DNA of 64,000 bases, from positions 2,886,530 through 2,950,529 of the forward strand of contig NZ_RWIV01000001.1 in assembly GCF_003944835.1 (NCBI RefSeq). The letters are read 5' to 3'. Shown piece by piece: positions 57,930-64,000 of the stretch. Below the pieces are notes generated by a model. That model saw only the letters and a program-made list of their open reading frames with translations, did no database searches and was not told where the DNA came from. Each line of letters opens with the position of its first letter. Within the stretch, counting starts at the first letter, position 1. Origin of the DNA: Bacillus sp. HMF5848. GTDB lineage: Bacteria; Bacillota; Bacilli; Bacillales; HMF5848. The translations under genes and the position numbers were made by a program.

Positions 57930-58071
57930 TAAAAAACCACGGGTATATACTCCACCCGTGGTAACTATTTGCGAAAAAATGAGACAGGCCTAGCCTCATA
58001 GACTTGCACTGTGTAGCTAGCCACTTACACAGTGCATAGCCGTTCGCCTCAAAATCACGTTACAGTTTTCT
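57930..58071 (-). promoter_or_regulatory. Transcription attenuator in the ABC-F leader
   Basis: After the uORF the minus strand holds three hairpins: TGCACTGTGTA / TACACAGTGCA (11-bp perfect, 58005-58036), an ATGAG-GGC / GCC-CTCAT stem (57979-57999), and the intrinsic terminator ACCACGGGT / ACCCGTGGT (57936-57962) with TTTTTT. The terminator ends 27 nt before the ABC-F start codon. Ribosome stalling on the uORF would be expected to change the folding. Confidence 0.82.
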
Positions 58072-58221
58072 TTAAATACGGTTAAGAGAATATTCATTCT
58101 GTTGCTCTATGCGATTGCTAAAAAAGGGCAGACTACCCCCTTGCACAAAATATGCATCAAAAATCGCACGACATAAGTATAAAAAATTCATTAACTTCGT
58201 GCTTGCAACAGAACTAAACAT
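58072..58221 (-). CDS. Leader peptide (uORF) of the ABC-F gene
   Basis: 49 codons with an AAAGGAGGTGTTAAGAG site before the ATG at 58219-58221. The peptide begins M-F-S-S-V-A-S-T-K-L-M-N-F-L-Y and ends Y-S-L-N-R-I. No database family comes to mind. Its position after the promoter and before the terminator hairpin marks it as the sensor for ribosome-targeting drugs. Confidence 0.75.
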   Translation of the reverse strand: MFSSVASTKLMNFLYLCRAIFDAYFVQGGSLPFFSNRIEQQNEYSLNRI

Positions 58222-58260
58222 CTCTTAACACCTCCTTTACCGTTCAAATATTCTTCCTAT

Positions 58261-58289
58261 ATTATACATGTATAGGAATGTTTTTACAA
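58261..58289 (-). promoter_or_regulatory. Promoter of the ABC-F leader transcript
   Basis: TTGTAA (58284-58289) and a perfect TATAAT (58261-58266) with a 17-nt spacer on the minus strand. The leader to the ABC-F ATG would be about 350 nt. Confidence 0.85.
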
Positions 58290-58469
58290 TAAGACCATTG
58301 TTGCTAAAGGCGGATGTACGAAACAGAAAAAATCCTACTGTTATTCTTATTTTACAAACAAAAATCTACAAAGGAGTATTTTTCCTTGAGAAAATTTTCT
58401 ATTAATAATATGTATGAAAATGAGAGCCATGATATATTGACACAGTAAACAGAATAAGTGGCCTGACAC

Positions 58470-58486
58470 TCCCACACCTAAAGGAA
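58470..58486. repeat. 17-bp intergenic sequence also found at 31338-31354
   Basis: TCCCACACCTAAAGGAA is identical at both sites. The flanks also resemble each other and can fold (ACTCCC ... GGGAGT here, GAACG ... CGTTC at the other). The 58290-58578 gap otherwise has no supported gene. Confidence 0.4.
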
Positions 58487-58578
58487 ATGGGCTTTTCCGT
58501 TCGGGGAGTTCTATAACTGATCGTAATCTTTTGTTATGTGGAAGGTTATTCCACTAAAACCACAAAACTTTCATCATT

Positions 58579-59448
58579 TTACACATCTCGTTTACGAAAG
58601 CTATAAATCGACAAAAGAATTGCTCCGACTCCATATAGTACCGCATATCCAACCATCACGTTGCTAGGCATTGATACACTTGTGAAAATGCCACCTTGTG
58701 CAATAGACAACGGACTTGACGAGCTATCAAGTAAGAAGATCGTCATTTTTCTATACATAGAATCAACAGGAAACACGAGACTCATAATAATGCCAATATT
58801 CGTCACAGCACCTTTCTCTAATAGAGCCCCCACTTGTTCCACAAATCCACCAATAAAGGAAGCGCCATATAAGATAATCGCTACAATTCCTGCATTGAGA
58901 GTCGTCATGCGTGTACTTAATAAAATACCAAAGGACACTAAAATAAAAGGCATGATGATAAACACACTAACAGCCTGTAGCATCTGTGCGGCTGTTATTT
59001 GTAAGTCGAGTCCGTCTCCACCTATTGTTTGATGTACGAAGATAATCGAGAAAAATAATCCCATTGCATATATAATCATTAATATGTTGAGGCCAACAGC
59101 TTTTCCTAATACGAAATCTCGTCTTGTAATCGAGCGCATGAGCCACGTATCAATTTGATGACTTTGCACTTCACTAGAGACTGCACTAACACTAGATAAG
59201 ATTGCAAGAAGGGCGATAATAAATGAAGAAAAATATAACCCGACTCCTAACAGTTGAGACGAAATAAACTGCTGCATCATGGCCGCATCCATGCCTCTCA
59301 TCCCGTGCATGCCCCCGTCTGTTTCTTTGACAATAAAATAAATAGCTGTACCATAAAGTGCAATAAATACAGCCGTCATAATCATCGTAATTAAAAAAAT
59401 ACGTTTAGAAAGAATTTCACGAAAGGTAAGCTTACTAATTGTCCACAT
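58579..59448 (-). CDS. ABC-2 type transporter permease
   Basis: About 289 aa with six membrane helices and a large loop after the first (G-M-H-G-M-R-G-M-D rich). Residues I-S-K-L-T-F-R-E-I at the N-terminus are typical of NosY/YhaP-like exporters. The ATG at 59446-59448 follows GGGGAGA. It overlaps the ATPase gene, forming one exporter. Substrate unknown; NosY-like homology allows a copper or envelope-stress role. Confidence 0.88.
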   Translation of the reverse strand: MWTISKLTFREILSKRIFLITMIMTAVFIALYGTAIYFIVKETDGGMHGMRGMDAAMMQQFISSQLLGVGLYFSSFIIALLAILSSVSAVSSEVQSHQIDTWLMRSITRRDFVLGKAVGLNILMIIYAMGLFFSIIFVHQTIGGDGLDLQITAAQMLQAVSVFIIMPFILVSFGILLSTRMTTLNAGIVAIILYGASFIGGFVEQVGALLEKGAVTNIGIIMSLVFPVDSMYRKMTIFLLDSSSSPLSIAQGGIFTSVSMPSNVMVGYAVLYGVGAILLSIYSFRKRDV

Positions 59449-60364
59449 TTGCATTCTCCCCTTTCCGGTTGATCCAGTGTATAAACACATCCTCCAAATG
59501 AGGGGTAATCGGCGTTACTTCATACACAGCTATCCGATTTGTTGACAAATAGTGGATGAGAGTAGGAATATCTTCTTCCTGTTCTACTTGCACACTCCAA
59601 CGAGTCCTTGCTCCATCTTCTTTTACTTTTTTCAGAGATGTGACAAAGGTAGGAAGGTGAGGTAGCACCTCGGCTACCACGATTTCTACTTGTGCTTCGA
59701 TCATCATGAGCTCTCGCCATGGTCCTTGCACAATCATCTCCCCTTGATGAACAATCGATACGTGATCACACACTGATTCTACTTCATGTAGCAAGTGGCT
59801 ATTAAGAAAAATAGTTTTTCCTTGATCTCGTAGGTACAGCATGAGGTCTCGGACGTCTTTTCTCCCAATCGGATCTAGAGCTGACGTTGGCTCGTCTAAA
59901 AAAATCACCTTCGGATCGTTTAAAATCGCACAAGCAAGACCAATTCGTTGCGACATACCCTTTGAAAAGCCTCGAATCTTTCCGGTAGCACGACCTTCCA
60001 TGCCGACAAGATGTATCACTTCGTCGATACGTTTTTTTCTTTCGCGAACTGGTATGTGACACAATTCGGCGTGAATCTCTAACAGCTTTCTCCCCGTGAG
60101 CCAGTCGGGATAGCGAAAGAGTTCTGGCAAATAGCCAACTTTTTCACCAGATTGAGGGGTACCAATTGGTTTACCTAAAATAAAGCCCTCGCCACTTGTC
60201 GGCTGTAAAAGCCCGAGAAGAGTGCGGACAAATGTGCTTTTCCCTGACCCATTCGGACCTAAAAATCCGTACACGACGCCTTCCTCAATATTTAATGTAA
60301 CGTCTTTAATGCCACCCATCCCATTGTATGTTTTGGTTAATGACCTCGTTTCTATTAATCCCAT
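59435..60364 (-). CDS. ABC transporter ATP-binding protein
   Basis: About 309 aa. Walker A G-P-N-G-S-G-K-S-T, Q-loop L-P-E-L, signature F-S-K-G-M-S-Q-R and Walker B V-I-F-L-D-E-P-T are intact. A C-terminal extension of about 80 residues is typical of CcmA/NatA-like ATPases. The ATG at 60362-60364 has GGGAGGA; the reading frame extends much further upstream without another ribosome binding site. It is the partner of the permease gene that follows. Confidence 0.93.
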   Translation of the reverse strand: MGLIETRSLTKTYNGMGGIKDVTLNIEEGVVYGFLGPNGSGKSTFVRTLLGLLQPTSGEGFILGKPIGTPQSGEKVGYLPELFRYPDWLTGRKLLEIHAELCHIPVRERKKRIDEVIHLVGMEGRATGKIRGFSKGMSQRIGLACAILNDPKVIFLDEPTSALDPIGRKDVRDLMLYLRDQGKTIFLNSHLLHEVESVCDHVSIVHQGEMIVQGPWRELMMIEAQVEIVVAEVLPHLPTFVTSLKKVKEDGARTRWSVQVEQEEDIPTLIHYLSTNRIAVYEVTPITPHLEDVFIHWINRKGENANVDN

Positions 60365-60666
60365 ACAGTCCTCCCAGCTTTTAGAAAAGCACAGCACCTT
60401 GATCAGCTCCAACGAGCATGACGCATCCGCATGAAGGGACACCCTTTTTAGAAAACGGCTTATGACTTCGGACCTACAAAAATACATTTTCGTAAATTTT
60501 CGTTTTCTCAAGGTATTCATCATTCTATTAAAGGATGAAAACTGTCTAGGCACTGGTGCTTGCCACATCCACGTTATAATCACTATTCTGTTTTCTAAAA
60601 AAAGGCCACCGATAAGTAGCCCTTCTATATCTATATACTTTTCTAGTTTATGACGAAATTTCCTGC
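60365..60666. other. Gap between the anti-sigma gene and the ABC ATPase gene
   Basis: Open in one minus-strand frame but without a start that has a ribosome binding site. I see no ECF-type promoter or clear terminator, so whether the ABC genes share the sigma operon transcript is open. Confidence 0.4.
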
Positions 60667-61767
60667 CTATTTGCTCAATTGTAACCCGAGATCTATTAAT
60701 TCCTGTATTGTTACATCACTGTGCGATTGCAAGATATGAATGCTCTCGTTTTCTTGCCATACAAGATGACGATATTGATCTGCTTCCACCGCAATACCGG
60801 CGTTGCCCGCTACAGTTACATCGTTCACCGTTTTCCCTTCTTCTTCGACATATGGTATCGGTAGTGTGCTCTCAATATCATCAATACTCGCAATTTGTTG
60901 CTTCACATTTTCAGGTAAAAAAGGCAGAGATAGAAGTGTTGATCTTAACTCCACAATAGACACTTCGTTAGGTACCGAAATCTCTGGTGATTGTGTCAGA
61001 ATATACGATACAGTTTCATTCCCTTTAATGTAATCTGTACGCACAGTATCGAAAGTTCGTACAGAGAATGCTTCGCCATCTAATGTCTCTTCGAATTTAC
61101 TTTCAGACCCTAATTGCTGTAGTAATTTATTTGTTTTTTCTACATCTAGTGTGAATGTAAGCGTTGAGGCTGGCATAACATGCACACCCGTTATATCGAA
61201 GTCTGATAACGTCGACACATCATATCCTGCTTCTTCAGCGGCTTCTTTTGTATCGTAAAAAGTCTGATCTCCTGTTGATTCTTCCATTTCAATTTTACCA
61301 ATACCTTTGATGTCCATTGTACCCGCTTCATTATCACGAACCCAATTCTCGATCTCCTGCACATCATCCTGCGTCAACTTTACCATTTCTAGTTGGTCAA
61401 CACGAAATAACGATAAAAATTGATTGGCAGCTGCTTGCACCTGCGGAAAGGCAAATGAACTGAAAATGGTCACAGTAGCAGCACTTGTAATGAGCCAACG
61501 TCTTGTAGTTTTTTTCATATAAAACCATCCTTTTCGTTTTTGAGATTGTAATGGTGGTTCTTCTAGTTTGCCTTGAAATGATTGCCAGGCTGCATCTATA
61601 TCAAGCTCCACCTTTTCTTTTAAAAGCACATCAATTTGCTGTAGTTCTTCCAAAGTATGTCTACATGCCGCACACCCTTCTAAATGCTTCATGATGTGTT
61701 TCTTCGTGTCACGACTTAACTCTCCATCTAAATATGCTTGTAGCTCACCGATGTCATGACAATTCAT
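60667..61767 (-). CDS. Zinc-finger (zf-HC2) anti-sigma factor
   Basis: 366 aa. The cytosolic N-terminus has the ZAS motif H-x3-C-x2-C (H-L-E-G-C-A-A-C, about 28-35). One membrane helix lies near 90-110, and an extracytoplasmic domain of about 250 aa is the likely signal sensor (DUF4367-like). It should sequester the ECF sigma factor encoded just upstream, with which it overlaps by 14 nt. Confidence 0.9.
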   Translation of the reverse strand: MNCHDIGELQAYLDGELSRDTKKHIMKHLEGCAACRHTLEELQQIDVLLKEKVELDIDAAWQSFQGKLEEPPLQSQKRKGWFYMKKTTRRWLITSAATVTIFSSFAFPQVQAAANQFLSLFRVDQLEMVKLTQDDVQEIENWVRDNEAGTMDIKGIGKIEMEESTGDQTFYDTKEAAEEAGYDVSTLSDFDITGVHVMPASTLTFTLDVEKTNKLLQQLGSESKFEETLDGEAFSVRTFDTVRTDYIKGNETVSYILTQSPEISVPNEVSIVELRSTLLSLPFLPENVKQQIASIDDIESTLPIPYVEEEGKTVNDVTVAGNAGIAVEADQYRHLVWQENESIHILQSHSDVTIQELIDLGLQLSK

Positions 61768-62308
61768 CGGACCACGCTCCTTTCATGGCTATGTAGCTTT
61801 TTTTAAAACGCTGTTTTGCTCTTGCTAGCAGCGTGCCAATTGATGATGCTTCTCGCCCTATACTCTTAGCAATCTCCGCATAGCTAAAGCCCGCATATCT
61901 CATGAGAAGAAGCGTTCTTTCCTTATCTGGAAGATTGCTTAACGCATGTTGAATGCTATGAATATCTTCCTGCTTTTCATATGTATCTGCTGCCGATTCA
62001 ATCTGTTTCTCAGCAAATACGAATTCTTTTTCTGAACGAGCACGATGACGTTTTTCCGAGCGAATATAGTTATAAGCTGTATTGTTAGCCACCTTTGTAA
62101 GCCATGCTGGTAGGTTATCTATACGACTGTCCGCATGATACAGCTTAACGAAAGAATCTTGTGCAATATCCTCAGCAATCGCTTGCTCCTTTACTATCAA
62201 TATCACCTTTCGCACAACAAACGGATAGTACTCTCGAAACACAGCCTCAAACTCATCATTTGTAAGAGGATTTTTAGGGTTATTTTGCAAAACAGCCTTC
62301 ACCTCCAC
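61754..62308 (-). CDS. ECF-family RNA polymerase sigma factor
   Basis: About 184 aa. Region 2 (Y-Y-P-F-V-V-R-K ... A-Q-D-S-F-V-K-L-Y ... W-L-T-K-V-A-N-N-T) and region 4 (L-P-D-K-E-R-T-L-L-L-M-R-Y-A-G-F-S-Y-A-E-I-A) are complete. An ATG at 62336-62338 lies at the predicted transcription start. The GTG at 62306-62308 has GGGGG spaced 7 nt and is preferred; a GTG two codons later is also possible. It probably activates its own promoter. Confidence 0.9.
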   Translation of the reverse strand: MEVKAVLQNNPKNPLTNDEFEAVFREYYPFVVRKVILIVKEQAIAEDIAQDSFVKLYHADSRIDNLPAWLTKVANNTAYNYIRSEKRHRARSEKEFVFAEKQIESAADTYEKQEDIHSIQHALSNLPDKERTLLLMRYAGFSYAEIAKSIGREASSIGTLLARAKQRFKKSYIAMKGAWSDELS

Positions 62309-62342
62309 CCAACTTCCCCCTCTCGTGAAAGCTCTCACTATA

Positions 62343-62371
62343 TAGACACCAGAAAGAGGGAGTTCGTGACA
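62343..62371 (-). promoter_or_regulatory. Candidate ECF-type (autoregulatory) promoter
   Basis: TGTCAC (62366-62371) and TGTCTA (62343-62348) with a 17-nt spacer on the minus strand, similar in form to TGAAAC-N16/17-CGTCTA promoters of Bacillus ECF sigmas. Confidence 0.45.
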
Positions 62372-62680
62372 GAAAAATAATTAGTTCTCTAACATTTTAC
62401 CATTTCTGATATGGAAGCTGGAAAAGAGATGCGAGGCAGTAGCAAGGCTTTAAATTTTGCTTTTTTTATATTTTCACTCTAATTCGTGACTCAGCTTCTT
62501 TAGTATTCACAAATATAATAACTGACCTATTTATAAGTTGAGATACTCACTTTTAGTAATGATTGTGGAAGGGATGTTTACATCTATTAATTATTTTTAT
62601 TATCTCAAGCCTCGCAGCAAATCAATGGACCATCTGTATAGATTACTCTGTTTAATAAACTGCTAAGGTCTTGTCCTTTT

Positions 62681-62710
62681 TCATATGGACAGACACAATT
62701 GTCACTATAA
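62681..62710 (+). promoter_or_regulatory. sigK promoter region with a perfect SpoIIID box
   Basis: ATGGACAGAC at 62685-62694 matches all ten positions of the SpoIIID consensus WWRRACARNY. It lies between TCATATG and CACTATAA, which resemble SigE/SigK -35 and -10 elements. B. subtilis sigK also needs SpoIIID. Confidence 0.6.
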
Positions 62711-62766
62711 CCTCATAAGATTGAAATATAGGCTTTTGCCTACTGAACTCTTGTGGAGGTGAAGGA

Positions 62767-63492
62767 ATGTCAGGGATACTAGCTGCACTTGGGTATATGG
62801 TTAAGGAAATCTTTCTATTAGTGGCGTACATTAAAAACAATGCCTTCCCACAACCTTTGTCAGCGAGCGAGGAAAAAAAGTACTTAAAGCTGCTTGAACA
62901 AGGAGACGACCATGCTCGCAATATTTTAATAGAACATAATCTTCGACTTGTTGCTCATATCGTTAAAAAATTTGAAAACACCGGAGAGGACTCTGAGGAC
63001 CTGATTTCAATAGGGACTATTGGCTTAATAAAAGCTATTGAAAGCTTCTCACAAGGAAAAGGAACAAAATTAGCGACGTATGCCGCTCGTTGTATTGAGA
63101 ATGAAATTTTGATGCACTTACGAGCTCTAAAGAAAACAAAAAAAGATGTTTCCCTTCATGATCCGATTGGACAGGATAAAGAGGGAAATGAAATATCACT
63201 GATTGATGTATTAAAATCGGAAAATGAAGATGTTATTGAAACCATTCAGCTTAATTTAGAGCTTGAGAAAATCCGTGAATATATTGATATTCTCGATGAT
63301 CGTGAAAAAGAGGTTATTGTCGGACGCTTTGGTCTTGATTTGCAAAAAGAAAAAACGCAGCGAGAAATTGCGAAAGAGTTAGGCATTTCGAGGTCTTATG
63401 TATCGCGTATTGAGAAGCGTGCTTTAATGAAGATGTTTCATGAGTTTTATCGTCATGAAAAAGAAAAGCGCCGTAAGAGGTCAAAGAAATGA
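62767..63492 (+). CDS. sigK: Sporulation sigma factor SigK (intact, with pro-sequence)
   Basis: 241 aa. The hydrophobic N-terminal pro-sequence (about 1-20, [10 protein letters not shown]) is followed by [10 protein letters not shown], the mature start in B. subtilis. Regions 2 and 4 are nearly identical to B. subtilis ([16 protein letters not shown]). The gene is continuous: there is no skin-type prophage between the spoIVCB and spoIIIC halves. GGAGGTGAAGGA precedes the ATG. Confidence 0.97.
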   Translation: MSGILAALGYMVKEIFLLVAYIKNNAFPQPLSASEEKKYLKLLEQGDDHARNILIEHNLRLVAHIVKKFENTGEDSEDLISIGTIGLIKAIESFSQGKGTKLATYAARCIENEILMHLRALKKTKKDVSLHDPIGQDKEGNEISLIDVLKSENEDVIETIQLNLELEKIREYIDILDDREKEVIVGRFGLDLQKEKTQREIAKELGISRSYVSRIEKRALMKMFHEFYRHEKEKRRKRSKK

Positions 63493-63721
63493 TAATAAAG
63501 GCGTAAGTGCCCGTCTATGAATGATAGCCAACGAGTTTTTTTAGTAAATCGCTTATTCGTATGGAGCTTATCGTAAAAGACGCCGAAGTATCTCAAGTTA
63601 CGACAATACAATATTTTTAATTGAAACTACAATTTAGGAAAATCATGGCAAGCTCTTCGTTCGAATGAGCTAGATCTACACAGCAGTCTAGTCAGAATTT
63701 CTCTTCGTTACTGAAATAACA

Positions 63722-63748
63722 AGGGCATCCTCCTAAGGAAGATGCCCT
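63722..63748. terminator. Bidirectional terminator between sigK and the cortex hydrolase gene
   Basis: AGGGCATC and GATGCCCT arms with an 11-nt loop. It serves convergent genes; the 63493-63721 gap has no gene. Confidence 0.75.
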
Positions 63749-63755
63749 CACATTG

Positions 63756-63998
63756 TTATTTTGCAAAAACATGGTTTCCAATTACAACAGTTGTTTCTCG
63801 AGCACGAAGCCATTGGTTTGACGTTTTGCTAGGATTATAAAAAAATAATGATCCTGACCCTTGTCCACGAAATGCAAGTGCTTCTTCAGCAGCACGCATA
63901 GATGCGGCGGACGGTTGATTATATAAACGACCATCTTTAACTGGTGAAAACGCATAATAGCCATTATCCACCTGATAAATTACACCCTTAATGCTATT
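63756..63998 (-). CDS. SleB/CwlJ-family spore cortex-lytic hydrolase, C-terminal part (gene runs off the window)
   Basis: The last 80 codons encode the end of the Hydrolase_2 catalytic domain: S-I-K-G-V-I-Y-Q, A-L-F-like S-L-F-F-Y-N-P-S-K-T-S-N-Q-W, and the terminal I-G-N-H-V-F. These enzymes degrade spore cortex muramic-delta-lactam peptidoglycan at germination. The 5' part is missing, so SleB (with a PG-binding domain) and CwlJ cannot be told apart. Confidence 0.88.
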   Translation of the reverse strand, partial: NSIKGVIYQVDNGYYAFSPVKDGRLYNQPSAASMRAAEEALAFRGQGSGSLFFYNPSKTSNQWLRARETTVVIGNHVFAK

Positions 63999-64000
63999 AG

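Noticed and set aside
57904-57999. In-frame N-terminal extension of the ABC-F protein
   Set aside because: It is the terminator and leader sequence, with no ribosome binding site at 57999. The AAAGGATCGTGAT site and family alignment support the ATG at 57903.
58387-58449. 20-codon plus-strand ORF (TTG start) with an AAAGGAG site
   Set aside because: Very short, no terminator or downstream gene on that strand, and no hydrophobic or leader-like character. Possible but unsupported.
60365-60583. Upstream extension of the ABC ATPase by 73 codons
   Set aside because: Composition is unlike the family, and GGGAGGA stands directly before the ATG at 60364.

Overview
This 64 kb window comes from the core chromosome of a low-G+C, endospore-forming member of the Bacillaceae (Bacillus in the broad sense). 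The order dnaG, yqxD, yqfL, ccpN, glyQS, recO, era ... dnaK, hrcA, lepA, spoIIP, gpr, rpsT, holA, comEC, nadD, aroE, yqeH, sda follows the Bacillus subtilis dnaG-to-sda block almost gene for gene. Ribosome binding sites are strong and Gram-positive. Sporulation genes (yqfC, yqfD, spoIIP, gpr, sigK, a SleB/CwlJ spore-cortex hydrolase) confirm a spore former. The genus cannot be fixed from the sequence alone.

Layout. 1-15.8 kb, minus strand: DNA primase start, PPDK regulatory protein, CcpN, T-box-controlled glycyl-tRNA synthetase, RecO, Era, Cdd, DgkA, YbeY, PgpH, PhoH, YqfD/C/B, FloA and an NfeD protease. 15.9-22.9 kb: a lipoprotein, YqeY/RpsU, a Na/Pi symporter homologue, DeoC, MtaB, RsmE and PrmA. 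22.9-28 kb: the heat-shock operon hrcA-grpE-dnaK-dnaJ with a perfect CIRCE operator. 28-36.8 kb: HemW, LepA, YqxA, SpoIIP, Gpr, RpsT, HolA and YqzM. 36.8-46.7 kb: the late competence operon comEA-EB-EC with divergent comER, then yqeG-H-aroE-yqeI-nadD-yqeK-rsfS-yqeM, and sda with its DnaA-box and LexA-type control region. 47-48.8 kb: oligoendopeptidase F.

The accessory part is 49-64 kb. From 49.1 to 55.9 kb lies an oxygen/NO-response island: four CRP/FNR-superfamily proteins (one a true 4Fe-4S Fnr, one a stand-alone cyclic-nucleotide-binding fold), the iron-centre repair protein RIC, a MoeB/ThiF E1-like enzyme, and a SPASM radical SAM protein. Three transcription units there carry a TGTGA-N6-TCACA-type palindrome whose centre lies 29.5 nt upstream of the first base of a good -10 hexamer, the geometry of class II FNR activation. 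From 55.9 to 58.3 kb lies an ABC-F protein gene behind a leader with a 49-codon upstream ORF and an intrinsic terminator, the architecture of antibiotic-inducible ribosome-mediated attenuation. From 58.5 to 62.4 kb lies an ECF sigma / anti-sigma pair followed by an ABC-2 exporter. The window ends with an uninterrupted sigK and the 3' part of a SleB/CwlJ-family cortex hydrolase gene.

I found no tRNA, rRNA, CRISPR array, complete insertion sequence or prophage. Small items worth a second look are a 100-bp MITE-like element, two genes that appear to lack any AUG/GUG/UUG start, a hairpin over the yqfC ribosome binding site, two small unannotated membrane proteins, and a diverged intergenic repeat that carries DnaA-box sequence.
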